From NCBI RefSeq assembly GCF_007744075.1, contig NZ_CP036266.1, positions 1,017,001 to 1,081,000 of the forward strand: DNA of 64,000 nucleotides, read 5' to 3'. This DNA comes from Gimesia chilikensis (GTDB lineage Bacteria > Planctomycetota > Planctomycetia > Planctomycetales > Planctomycetaceae). The notes beneath the pieces were generated by a model. The model did not search any database. It was not told the DNA's origin and saw nothing but the letters and a program-made list of their open reading frames with translations. Each line of letters starts with the position of its first letter. Within the stretch, counting starts at the first letter, position 1. A program made the position numbers and the translations under genes. This document shows, piece after piece, positions 26,883-35,355 of the stretch.

Positions 26883-28169
26883 TCAGTTTCCCAGGTACCA
26901 AATTTTCATAGCTGCTTTGGCACGCTGAGGATTACCTTCAATATCGAAGCGCCTTCCCGTTAGTTGAATCCGATCGATGATGGTCTGACAGCATTCACCA
27001 ACACGAATAACATGATGTGAAAAATAGAAGTTTCTATGAAACCCGACACAACGTGTAAAGCTGTTGTCATCGACGGCATCGATTAACTGTTCCAGGGCAA
27101 CGTCTCCCATTTTGACCAGTTGCGTGGCGGGACTCCCTTTACCTTCTACCTGACGAGGAATCCAGCCCCCATCCCGTGGATCATCGAAAATATCACACGA
27201 ACCTGGCTGACTGTGTTGGGTTGCGTTCTGATCGCGCAACTGATAGATCAGTTCCGCCACTTGTTCCTGGACTGTCATTTCTTCCAGAGGCCTGACCTTT
27301 TTTTGTGCATGCGCTTCGTCTTCCTGAATCATCCGGATTAGAATTTCTGCTGACTCTCTGGCGCGTACAGCTTGTGAGCTCTGTGGAAAATGTTTTGCAA
27401 TCTCGCGAAAACGCTGAAGCAAATCCTGACGTGGTATTTCTGGGTCGCTGAAGTCTCTTACGGCCTTCCACATGAAGGACTTAGCCATGTCCTCCGCCAA
27501 AGCATTTTGAAGGCCTTCCTTTCCCAGTGGTTCCTGTGTCTTTAAATCAGGTGTCTCAGACATATAGGTTATGAGTTCTTCTGCCTCCTGATAGTGTCCC
27601 GCACCAAAGCATCCACGGGCGAGAATAAACAGTTCCATCAACTCACTTGACTGTCTGCCAATATGCCTCAGGCGATTTTCTTCCGGGGTGCGCGAGCGTA
27701 AGTGCTTCAGTCTTCGGATCACGTCTTTTCTGAGATTGACTTCTTTGAATTCATATGGCCTTCCTGTGAGCATATTCGGGTTCTCATCAGAGTAAGTTAC
27801 GGTACGCATACCGAGGGTGAAGGCTTTCTTTTCAGATCCATTGGATTCAAGTAAAAACACATTCGAATATTGAGGTTTTTCTTTGTCATCACCCAGAGCC
27901 CAATAAGTTCCCAGATAGATCTGCAGATAATTTCGATTGTCGAGATTCGGAACACCCAGCGAATCAAACCACTCAAACAGTGCGCGGCTGTGTGCCGAGA
28001 GGCTCGGCTTTGAGGAGATGCTCTGTCCATCAGACTTGTCGGCTTCAGGCAGAGCGACTGCAGAATTACTGGCGCTGCTTTGAGTCTGTGGACTTGAATC
28101 TGGCTTATCAGAACATGCTGACTGTAGAAGCAAAATAGCCGGCAGGGCAAGAGGGAATGTGCGACGCAT
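26883..28169 (-). CDS. Lipoprotein of unknown function, low-GC island
   Basis: 428 residues from ATG 28169, chosen because AAAAGGAG sits 6 bp upstream and the next codons give a lipoprotein signal (LLLQSAC). After a Ser/Asp-rich linker there is a helical middle part (SELMELFILARGCFGAGHYQEAEELITYM resembles one TPR-like pair) and a C-terminal part with DDPRDGGWIPRQ and a Cys/His-containing segment (FTRCVGFHRNFYFSHH). No named family. It converges with the WD40 gene. Confidence 0.7.
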   Translation of the reverse strand: MRRTFPLALPAILLLQSACSDKPDSSPQTQSSASNSAVALPEADKSDGQSISSKPSLSAHSRALFEWFDSLGVPNLDNRNYLQIYLGTYWALGDDKEKPQYSNVFLLESNGSEKKAFTLGMRTVTYSDENPNMLTGRPYEFKEVNLRKDVIRRLKHLRSRTPEENRLRHIGRQSSELMELFILARGCFGAGHYQEAEELITYMSETPDLKTQEPLGKEGLQNALAEDMAKSFMWKAVRDFSDPEIPRQDLLQRFREIAKHFPQSSQAVRARESAEILIRMIQEDEAHAQKKVRPLEEMTVQEQVAELIYQLRDQNATQHSQPGSCDIFDDPRDGGWIPRQVEGKGSPATQLVKMGDVALEQLIDAVDDNSFTRCVGFHRNFYFSHHVIRVGECCQTIIDRIQLTGRRFDIEGNPQRAKAAMKIWYLGN

Positions 28170-28265
28170 CGGGAACTCCTTTTCAGACCACACAGGTGAA
28201 CCGCCTCTTGCCGAATTTTATGAAAAAACGTACATCAGAGATAGATTGATCGGCGGGGTGAGGTG

Positions 28266-28309
28266 TTTCGACGCCGCTCAACACCTGCGGTTTCTGGAGC
28301 CGTATTAAA
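28266..28309 (+). pseudogene. 3' scrap of a second DUF1569 gene
   Basis: The frame starting near 28266 reads FDAAQHLRFLEPY followed by TAA at 28306-28308. Over 34 bases this matches the end of the DUF1569 gene (about 25309-25350, THAAHHLRFLEP) with only three mismatches by eye. Nothing upstream of it matches the rest of that gene. It looks like the remains of a paralogue cut by an insertion or deletion at the edge of the low-GC island. Confidence 0.65.
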
Positions 28310-28351
28310 AACTATTGATGATCATGCTTTCGAGTTAAAATATCATTACTG

Positions 28352-28960
28352 TCAAATTGCAAAAACATCTTCCAGGAAATCTCTGGTATTGTCATATAAT
28401 GGCTGAGCGAGGGGAGTCAAATTATTTCGTTCGCTGCATTGTTCCGGTCCTATCGGAATGAGTAATTCGTGATCCATCCAGACAATGGGACAGTCTCCAT
28501 CAGACCTTTGTTGGTTATCAAAGCACATAGGCCCCCAGCCATCACCCCATTGTGCAAAGGGGATGTAGCCCGCTCCAATCAAAGATTGCCAACCAGTCAA
28601 AATCCCTTTTAATGGTCCCAGCGGATTATTACTTGGTACATCAGTCATGAATATCAACTGATCGTACTTCTGACTATGAACCTGGTCAAACAGCTGACAG
28701 GCAGCCATCAAATAAGCGCGGAATAAATCAGGCAGTACAATTTTAAATGAGGCTTCCAGTTCCAGAATGGCATCCATAGTGATGCGGGGGGGCAGGATTT
28801 TCCATTGAACCCAGCCGTCATCGTTTATTTTACCTGCCTGCATCTCGGGAGGGACACCTGCTGCTGATGTCTCCTCACCCGCAACTCCCATCGCGTAGTA
28901 CTCGGAGTAGAAATTATTCAACAGTGATTGGATATACTGGATATCATCCTGAAGTGTCAT
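28352..28960 (-). CDS. SMI1/KNR4 (SUKH) family protein
   Basis: 202 residues. The core fits the SMI1/KNR4 fold: LPPRITMDAILELEASFKIVLPDLFRAYL, IPFAQWGDGWGPMCFDNQQ, DCPIVWMDHE. SUKH proteins often act as immunity partners of contact-dependent or polymorphic toxins, but many are housekeeping and no toxin gene is adjacent. GAGGATC precedes the ATG. GC content is among the lowest in the window (one line hand-counted at about 37%), in keeping with recent gain. Confidence 0.78.
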   Translation of the reverse strand: MTLQDDIQYIQSLLNNFYSEYYAMGVAGEETSAAGVPPEMQAGKINDDGWVQWKILPPRITMDAILELEASFKIVLPDLFRAYLMAACQLFDQVHSQKYDQLIFMTDVPSNNPLGPLKGILTGWQSLIGAGYIPFAQWGDGWGPMCFDNQQRSDGDCPIVWMDHELLIPIGPEQCSERNNLTPLAQPLYDNTRDFLEDVFAI

Positions 28961-28977
28961 GATTCAGATCCTCAAAA

Positions 28978-29730
28978 TTACCCTTTAACCTGTCCCAGCA
29001 TTTTGCGGGCGGCGTGGCCCAGCATGACGGTGTCGACGCCGACGGTGATCAGGGTGAAGCCTTTGTCGATGTAGGGTTTGACTGCGTCCACGGTGACGCC
29101 GAAGATGCCCAGGGGCATGTTGTATCTCTGACAGACTTCGGTCACATGGTCGATGGCGCCAGTCACTTCGGGATGATCGATCTCGCCGATGCGTTTCATA
29201 CTGGCAGAGAGATCGTAGGGGCCGATCAAAACTGCGTCGACGCCGGGGACGGCAACGATCTGTTCAATGGCGTTGACCGCATCGATGTGCTCGGCCTGAA
29301 CGACGACGGTGGTTTCCTCATTCGCTTTGGCCAGGTAGTCATCAAAGGCAAAGCCGTAGCCGTGGGCGCGACCCAGGCCGACCCCCCGGGTTCCTTCAGG
29401 CGAGTAGCGGGACCAGGAGACGATCTGTTCGGACTGTTCCACGGAATTGACCTGCGGAGCGATGATGCCGGCGGCACCCAGATCGAGGGCTTTCTTGATG
29501 GAGACTTCTTCGGGGGCGGGCAGCCGGACCAGGCTGGGGATCTTGTGACTCACCCGACCCACGATGGCCTGCAGATCGGAGGGGGCGAAGGTGCTGTGTT
29601 CGGCGTCGAGGAACAGCCAGTCGTAGCCGACGTCCGCCAGGATCTCGGCGGCTTCCGGGCAGGAAAAGGTGACCATGGGGGCAATCAGCAGTTTCCCCTG
29701 TTTGAGTTGCGAGCGGAATGAGTCAGACAT
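28978..29730 (-). CDS. HpcH/HpaI-family aldolase
   Basis: 250 residues of the class II pyruvate-dependent aldolase family (HpaI, 2-keto-3-deoxy-L-rhamnonate aldolase RhmA, 2-dehydro-3-deoxyglucarate aldolase). Visible motifs: DWLFLDAEHSTFAPSDLQ with the active-site His, APQVNSVEQ, GTRGVGLGRAHGYG and VLIGPYDLSASM. These enzymes split 2-keto-3-deoxy sugar acids to pyruvate and an aldehyde using a divalent metal. The sugar acid cannot be told. A good AGGGATC site precedes the ATG. Confidence 0.92.
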   Translation of the reverse strand: MSDSFRSQLKQGKLLIAPMVTFSCPEAAEILADVGYDWLFLDAEHSTFAPSDLQAIVGRVSHKIPSLVRLPAPEEVSIKKALDLGAAGIIAPQVNSVEQSEQIVSWSRYSPEGTRGVGLGRAHGYGFAFDDYLAKANEETTVVVQAEHIDAVNAIEQIVAVPGVDAVLIGPYDLSASMKRIGEIDHPEVTGAIDHVTEVCQRYNMPLGIFGVTVDAVKPYIDKGFTLITVGVDTVMLGHAARKMLGQVKG

Positions 29731-29877
29731 GGGAGATCCCTGGTAGCTAAATGTGCATGATAAATACAGTTGAACGCGACTCGGGCGGTTGAGGGGAGAT
29801 TGTTTCCGGCTTGCGCCTGCGGTATCCTGAAGACGAGGTCCAAATCCGTTCGTTTTCAGTAACCGGGAAGAATATCG

Positions 29878-30735
29878 ATGTTGAAATCAATCCGTTGTCT
29901 GCGTTCCACACTGTTGATTCTATGTTGTTTGAGTTTCATCGTAGCCTCGCTGCAGGCGAATGACAAGAAAACCGAGCCGACCAACGCCGACGAGGCTGCT
30001 GCTAAAAAAGCGAAGCAGGAAGCGGAGATCAACAAAAAGTTCGCGGCCTGGAAAGCGACACTGCCCGCGAAACAGCAGGCGTGGGAAACCGTGCTCGAGG
30101 AAAACCTGGGCGGTTTTTATCTCCCGATCTATAAAAAACAGAAAGTCGCCGGTCAGAAGACCGCCTGGGATTATGTCGCCGATGATCCCAAACTGCCCCG
30201 CGTGCTGTTGATTGGAGATTCGGTTTCGCGGGGATACACACAGGCGGCCCGGAACGCCTTAAAAGGGAAAGTGAACGTGCATCGGGCTCCAGCGAACTGC
30301 GGACCGACGGCGACGGGCCTGAAGAAACTCGATGTCTGGCTGGGAGACGGCAACTGGGACCTGATCCATTTCAACTTTGGCATTCACGACCGTCGGACCA
30401 ATGTCGACGACTACGAGAAACGCCTGGAAGAGATTGTGAAACGACTGAAGCAGACCGGTGCGAAGGTGGTCTGGGCCAGCAGTACGCCGATCCCGGCTGA
30501 CTGGAAAGAGGGACCGGAGATGAAAGCGAAGCTGGAAGAAAAGAATGCGATCGCTGCGAAGGTGATGGAGCGGAACGGTGTAGAGATCGATGATCTGTTT
30601 ACCTTCATCACGCCGCATCTGCCAGAAGTACAGAATCCGAAAGACGTGCACTTCAACGGCAAAGGCTATGACCTGCTGGGGAAACAGGTAGCGGAATATA
30701 TTGAGGGGGCACTGCAGGAAGAGAATCAGAAGTAG
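29878..30735 (+). CDS. Exported SGNH/GDSL hydrolase
   Basis: 285 residues with a signal peptide (cleavage near LQAN, 27). The SGNH hydrolase blocks are present: RVLLIGDSVSRGY with the nucleophile Ser, FNFGIHDRR where the Asn of block III sits, and DVHFNGKGY with the catalytic Asp-x-x-His near the end. A Lys/Ala-rich coiled segment (~35-65) links the signal peptide to the enzyme. Likely an esterase acting on acylated carbohydrates in the periplasm; substrate unknown. It converges on the kinase gene (15-bp gap). Confidence 0.88.
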   Translation: MLKSIRCLRSTLLILCCLSFIVASLQANDKKTEPTNADEAAAKKAKQEAEINKKFAAWKATLPAKQQAWETVLEENLGGFYLPIYKKQKVAGQKTAWDYVADDPKLPRVLLIGDSVSRGYTQAARNALKGKVNVHRAPANCGPTATGLKKLDVWLGDGNWDLIHFNFGIHDRRTNVDDYEKRLEEIVKRLKQTGAKVVWASSTPIPADWKEGPEMKAKLEEKNAIAAKVMERNGVEIDDLFTFITPHLPEVQNPKDVHFNGKGYDLLGKQVAEYIEGALQEENQK

Positions 30736-30750
30736 CTTTCCTTACAGTAT

Positions 30751-32460
30751 TTAAGACAGCAGCCAGTAGCCGATGCCGGCGATGAGACAGATGCCGGCCA
30801 GGACGGAGGCGGCGATCAACATCGGCTTCTTCTTGTTTTTCTGGACGTACTGATTCGGCGAGGCGACGCGGAAGTGATAGCTGGCGGCCAGTGACAGAGT
30901 GTTGCCGGGGAAGAGGATCTGTTCCTGAATTCGTCGGCCGTCGACTTCGGTGCCGTTTTTGCTTTTGAGATCGGTGACGATCCAGCCGGTGTTCTCGTAG
31001 TGAAATTCGCAGTGATTGCCTGAAATGCCGGGGCGATCAATCTGGATATCGCAGGTCGGATTCCGGCCGAGGGTCACCCGCTGTTTGAAGATCGGGAACC
31101 GGCGTTTATCGTCGAGGTCGATCAGTTCAATCGGTTGAAAGTCTTTGACCATGGCGTCCGAGGCTTCCTGAGCCATGTGGTCTGTTGATTCGGTGGGAAC
31201 GCCACGACGGAGGATGCCACTCTTGGAAATGTCCGATTCGCCGCGGGTCAGGCGTTCGATGCCGTCTGATTTCTGTTGCTGCTTAGCCTGTTCGGCAACA
31301 TGACTGGCGGTTGCAATGCGTGAAGAGAGCTGCGGTTTAACAATACTCGACTGAGCGATCGCACTGCGGGCCTTGGCATGCTGAACCCGCTGCGAGACAA
31401 CTTTATTGAAGCGGAATTCAACCGGCTGGCGTTCGGCGAACGGTTCCAGGGCCGCGGCAACTTCTGCCATCGACTGATAACGATCCTCGGGAGCCTTGGC
31501 CATCATTTTTTCGACGATCGCGACGACCTCAGCAGGGATCGCGGGTGCGATTTCGGCGATCGACCGGGGGGCCTGTTCGCGGTGGGCCTGAATTTTCTGA
31601 GCAGCGGTCCCTTTGGGGAAGGGGAGTTTACCGGTCAGGAGGAAATACATCGTCCCCCCCAGTCCGTAAACATCGGCCCGGGCATCAACGGTGGTGCCTT
31701 CGCGGGACTGCTCGGGGGCAATGTATTCGGGGGTCCCCACACAGCCGTGTCCAAAGATCATCGAGAGTGAGAATTCCGCATCGGGATTGTCTTTGAGCAG
31801 GGCCAGACCAAAGTCGAGTACTTTGACATAACCCTGGGAATCGATGATCAGGTTTTCCGGTTTGAGGTCGCGGTGGATAATGCCTGCCTGATGGGCTTCT
31901 TCCAGCCCCAGAGCGGCCTGGGCGATGACATCGCAGACCTGGGGAGAGGGGAGCGACTTCTGTTTGAGCAGCACCAGTTCCAGCAGGCTGATGCCTTTGA
32001 TAAATTCCATCGCGATAAAACAGACGGCCCCTGATCCTTCATAGGAGATCGTGCGGACAATGTGGGGGTGATCGAGACGCGATCCGGCTGAGGCTTCCAG
32101 TTTGAGCCGGGTCAGCATGCCCGCGTCGTTGCGACATTTGTCATTGAGGACCTTGAGGGCGACCGGTTCCTTCGTCTCCAGGTGCTCCGCAAGATACAGG
32201 CTGCCCATGCCGCCGAAGCCGAGGACTTCCAGCACCTTATATTTGTCGATGAAGAAACCACGTTTACGGCCGGCCAGCAGGCGTTCGCCCTGATAACGCG
32301 TCAAGACTTTCCCAGTGACCAGACGTTGAGCGGCCTCCTTGGGCTTTTCGGCGGATTCCAGGTCGAATTCTTCAATGACGGCGCGAAGTTTGTCTTCCGA
32401 GAGCAGATGGCTCTCCTGCAGTAATTCCAGAAATGACGGTACGTCTTGTGGTTTCGACAT
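30751..32460 (-). CDS. Ser/Thr protein kinase with FHA domain and C-terminal anchor
   Basis: 569 residues. A helical N-terminal part (~1-65) precedes a Hanks-type kinase (~72-355): glycine loop GFGGMGSLYLAE, Lys103 in ALKV, HRDLKPEN at 196, DFG at 216 and GTPEYIAPEQS. A linker leads to an FHA domain (~447-525, with LGRNPTCDIQID, GISGNHCEF and DLKSKNGTEVDG) that binds phosphothreonine, then one transmembrane helix at the very end (~547-568). All catalytic residues are present. The C-tail anchor leaves kinase and FHA in the cytoplasm. Confidence 0.95.
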   Translation of the reverse strand: MSKPQDVPSFLELLQESHLLSEDKLRAVIEEFDLESAEKPKEAAQRLVTGKVLTRYQGERLLAGRKRGFFIDKYKVLEVLGFGGMGSLYLAEHLETKEPVALKVLNDKCRNDAGMLTRLKLEASAGSRLDHPHIVRTISYEGSGAVCFIAMEFIKGISLLELVLLKQKSLPSPQVCDVIAQAALGLEEAHQAGIIHRDLKPENLIIDSQGYVKVLDFGLALLKDNPDAEFSLSMIFGHGCVGTPEYIAPEQSREGTTVDARADVYGLGGTMYFLLTGKLPFPKGTAAQKIQAHREQAPRSIAEIAPAIPAEVVAIVEKMMAKAPEDRYQSMAEVAAALEPFAERQPVEFRFNKVVSQRVQHAKARSAIAQSSIVKPQLSSRIATASHVAEQAKQQQKSDGIERLTRGESDISKSGILRRGVPTESTDHMAQEASDAMVKDFQPIELIDLDDKRRFPIFKQRVTLGRNPTCDIQIDRPGISGNHCEFHYENTGWIVTDLKSKNGTEVDGRRIQEQILFPGNTLSLAASYHFRVASPNQYVQKNKKKPMLIAASVLAGICLIAGIGYWLLS

Positions 32461-32787
32461 AAATCACAGTTGCGCGATGGGAAATGAGAAATGTTCCTAA
32501 TTATATACAGATGCAACGCACTTTGGTAGCGGATTCCTGTGAGGCGCACAATTTCCTGAAACTTCGCGCAGACCGAAATCCTGATCTGGTAACTGCTTCG
32601 GACAGGCAGAGGCGAAGTCGATGAATCAACGTGTATGGATGTGTGTTTGTTCCGAGAGATGTTCTGCCGGGGGATGCGCATCGCAGAAGGAGAGACGGTC
32701 TGTGAATCGAAGAGGATGGAAAAGGAGAAACGCTCACAACCGGAGTCGGGGTTGTGAGCGCTTTTCCGGAATGACTCTGTTTTGATA
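32461..32787. other. 327-bp intergenic region upstream of the kinase
   Basis: It should contain the kinase promoter (minus strand) and the terminator of the phosphoesterase gene (32731-32760). Apart from that hairpin I see no ORF or repeat. Confidence 0.5.
32731..32760 (-). terminator. Terminator of the phosphoesterase gene
   Basis: Perfect 10-bp arms CGCTCACAAC and GTTGTGAGCG with a 10-nt loop lie 28 bp after the phosphoesterase stop in the minus direction. They are followed on that strand by TTTCTCCTTTTCC. Confidence 0.75.
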
Positions 32788-33843
32788 TCAGTCGGCAGAT
32801 TTGGTCATCTGGTAGTCCAGCGTGAACTGATGCTGGTCCCGCTCAGGAATCAGCTTCGTTTTTTCACAGGAGGCCCCTTTGACGGGATTCCAGGTGCGGA
32901 CCTCGATTTGGTTTTGAGCTGGCAGGAACCGCATCAGCCGGAAGCCTTCGGCTCCATAGTCGGAGAGCAGTTCATGCACCGTATTCCCATGTTGGCCTTT
33001 GACGCTCTGGCGCATCGCCTGGGTACGGCTCTGGTCACCACAGCAGATCAGAAACAGGTTCTTGTGTTTGCTGAAACATTTTTCCCACATCTGCTGTGAA
33101 GTGTTCCCATTGGCACCGTGGCACTTTTTCCAGACCATGCGACCTTTGGGCGCGTCGAAGTAGTCGCGTGGCTGTTTGGGATGCTCGAGCGGGCCCAGAT
33201 CCATGTGGGTGGTGATAATCGCTCTGCGGTCGGCATGTCTGGTGAGTACTTCATTGGCCCAGTTGAGAACCGGATCGGGTGCGTTACATTCCAGATGCAT
33301 GATAATGAAATCCATACCTTCTGCAGAGAAGAGCTGATAACTGTTCGCGTTGTTGCCTGAGATTTCCGGTTGGTTCGGTTCGCCGGGATAGCAGCCGCCA
33401 TACCAGTCGAATTCCGCGAAGCGGGAACGGGGAAAATATTTCTGGAACAGCGCTGAGTTGCCGGTTTTTCCCGTCATGTCGTGATTGCCGACACTGATTC
33501 CGTAAGGAACTTTGCCGTGCAGCTTGTCCATGCAGTTCTGAGCGACGGCCCATTGTTCGTCGTTATTGATGTCGACAATGTCGCCGACATGAGAGACGAA
33601 GACAATCCGCTGTCGGTCCAGCTCATCGACGATGCAGTCCGTGATCGCTTCGAAGACGGGGTTCGTCGTGGGATCTTTGGCCTGTTTTTTACTGTGCGTA
33701 CCACGTCCTTTGTAGTGCTGGGTATCCGGGATCACAGCAATAGTGAAGGAGCTCCGGGGCGCCGGAGGAAGTTCTTCCCCGTGAACGGGCAGGACAGAGG
33801 CAGCGAGTAACAACATGGGAACGCAGATCGTCTGGAGCTTCAT
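32788..33843 (-). CDS. Exported calcineurin-like metallophosphoesterase
   Basis: 351 residues with a signal peptide (cleavage near VHGEE). The metallophosphoesterase motifs are in order: VIPDTQHY (D-x-x), SHVGDIVD (GDxxD), SVGNHDMTG (GNHD) and ITTHMDLG (GH-like; here THMD). The variant PDTQ first motif marks a subgroup common in planctomycetes and eukaryotic CPPED1-like proteins. Substrate unknown: phosphoester or cyclic nucleotide. Confidence 0.9.
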   Translation of the reverse strand: MKLQTICVPMLLLAASVLPVHGEELPPAPRSSFTIAVIPDTQHYKGRGTHSKKQAKDPTTNPVFEAITDCIVDELDRQRIVFVSHVGDIVDINNDEQWAVAQNCMDKLHGKVPYGISVGNHDMTGKTGNSALFQKYFPRSRFAEFDWYGGCYPGEPNQPEISGNNANSYQLFSAEGMDFIIMHLECNAPDPVLNWANEVLTRHADRRAIITTHMDLGPLEHPKQPRDYFDAPKGRMVWKKCHGANGNTSQQMWEKCFSKHKNLFLICCGDQSRTQAMRQSVKGQHGNTVHELLSDYGAEGFRLMRFLPAQNQIEVRTWNPVKGASCEKTKLIPERDQHQFTLDYQMTKSAD

Positions 33844-33924
33844 GGTGGTTCTACTATTGGGCGAATGAAAATGGGATGTAATTTATTTTAACACACATTG
33901 AGATTCGGAATAAAGGGCACCGCT

Positions 33925-34278
33925 TCAATGGGGGAATGCAATTTCCACTTGTGGATTCTGAGACTTCAGGTCGGCAAATGCGGGTTGCTTGAGATCGGTT
34001 TCGGTGGCATCAATGCGTTTCAGCTTATTCAGGCTGGTGAGTGTCGCCAGTACTTCCGGGCTGGTCTGGGCCGGCAGTTTGACTGCAATCACTTCTCCGG
34101 CGGAGTCGAGCACGATTTCAGCGCCACTGTCATTAAGTGTGGCGACCGCTTTCGCGACCTCTGCAGCAGGCTGGCCGGCGGCGGTATCAATTGTTTCAGA
34201 AGAACAGCCGGCAGCTGCGATCAAGAAACAGAACAGGCCCGCGGTTTGAACAGCCGAGGCTCGGTAGGAGACGTTCAT
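33925..34278 (-). CDS. Small lipoprotein downstream of DUF1559 gene
   Basis: 117 residues from ATG 34278, which gives a clean lipoprotein signal (FCFLIAAAGCSSE). The mature part has VATLNDSGAEIVLDSAGEVIAVKLP and a leucine-rich stretch (LATLTSLNKLKRIDATETDL) like a single leucine-rich-repeat unit. A small lipoprotein after a DUF1559 gene is, as I recall, a common planctomycete pairing. Function unknown. Confidence 0.7.
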   Translation of the reverse strand: MNVSYRASAVQTAGLFCFLIAAAGCSSETIDTAAGQPAAEVAKAVATLNDSGAEIVLDSAGEVIAVKLPAQTSPEVLATLTSLNKLKRIDATETDLKQPAFADLKSQNPQVEIAFPH

Positions 34279-34311
34279 GGTAACAGTGTCCATAAAGAGA
34301 ATGTGAGTGAA

Positions 34312-34341
34312 AGCAGGACGACAGCGAACTGTCATCCTGCT
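34312..34341 (-). terminator. Intercistronic UUCG hairpin
   Basis: Read on the minus strand, a 13-bp stem (AGCAGGATGACAG with CTGTCGTCCTGCT, one G-U pair) closes on a TTCG loop and is followed by TTTCACTC. It lies 33 bp after the DUF1559 stop. It may be a partial terminator or may protect the upstream message so that the pilin-like protein is made in excess of the lipoprotein. Confidence 0.65.
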
Positions 34342-34373
34342 GCTAGATTTCAGTTAGTCAGAGCAGACGCCAA

Positions 34374-35252
34374 TCAGAATTCGCCGATCGGGTTACCATC
34401 AGCACGACTGCCGAGGTACGAGTAAACGGTCTGGCTCATGTTTTCACTGAGGAAGCGAACAGAACCGTCGAGGAACAGGAACTGGGCGCCGCCGGTATGC
34501 AGGCTGCCGAAACAGACTTCGTTGGTCGTGTTCATGGGAACTCCGGTGCTGGCGACATACTCGGAGTATTCGCGGGGAGCACCATCCCAGCCGCCGATCG
34601 ATGTTGAACCGATATAGAAGTGGTCTTTGAATGCATCGAAGTCGTTTACACATTCACCGGCAGCGATGGTATTCGAGGTGCCATCGGTGATATCTCGGAT
34701 TCCGATGGAGCTGTTGAGAAAGAAGGTGCCATCGGCGTCGGTGACATTCGCTTCACTGTCGGATCCCCGGGTTCCGGAGAAGCAGGCGAGATACGAAGTC
34801 GGTACGCGGGCGTCGATGCCGTCGTGATTGCGATGTTTGACGGTAATATCCGACGGGCAGCGATAGACGCTGAGGTACGTTGCACAGGCTTTCTCGTTAT
34901 CGCCCGTTCCCCAGTCGGCGTTGAAATCGATCATATTGTAAACATTTGACTGGTCGAGGCCGGGCAGAATGGAACCGCTCCAGCCCAGTCCACCGTTGCC
35001 GGTGGCTGTGTTGGCGACGACCAGATCGACATTGAAACCGGGAGGCAGGACGCGATAGGTGTCGTGATAGTTGTGCATCGCGAGGCCGAGTTGTTTCAGA
35101 TTGTTTTTGCATTCAGAGCGGCGGGCTGCTTCGCGGGCCTGCTGGACAGCGGGCAGTAACAGGGCGATCAGGATCGCGATGATAGCGATGACGACCAGCA
35201 GTTCGATCAGTGTGAAGCCACGTTTGACGGATTGCAGACGACAGGTTTTCAT
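34374..35252 (-). CDS. DUF1559 protein with prepilin-type N-terminus
   Basis: 292 residues. Starts with a type IV prepilin signal: [20 protein letters not shown], cleaved after Gly with Phe at +1 and Glu at +5. This is followed by [30 protein letters not shown], the hallmark of the DUF1559 family that is heavily expanded in planctomycetes. The C-terminus has the family's [13 protein letters not shown] block. Probably assembled by a type IV pilus or type II secretion-like machinery at the cell surface; role unknown. Confidence 0.95.
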   Translation of the reverse strand: MKTCRLQSVKRGFTLIELLVVIAIIAILIALLLPAVQQAREAARRSECKNNLKQLGLAMHNYHDTYRVLPPGFNVDLVVANTATGNGGLGWSGSILPGLDQSNVYNMIDFNADWGTGDNEKACATYLSVYRCPSDITVKHRNHDGIDARVPTSYLACFSGTRGSDSEANVTDADGTFFLNSSIGIRDITDGTSNTIAAGECVNDFDAFKDHFYIGSTSIGGWDGAPREYSEYVASTGVPMNTTNEVCFGSLHTGGAQFLFLDGSVRFLSENMSQTVYSYLGSRADGNPIGEF

Positions 35253-35355
35253 TGTTTACTCTTCTCACTTGGGATAAATAACAGAATCAGGTGAACCGGC
35301 AACAGGTTCCGGGTTAGTTCAAATTCAGATGACAAAAACAGATTCAGACAGGCAT

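Noticed and set aside
29014..29721. 235-residue plus-strand ORF over the HpcH/HpaI aldolase
   Set aside because: Antisense shadow of a well-recognised enzyme; translation is an unnatural run of Asp/Gly/Val.
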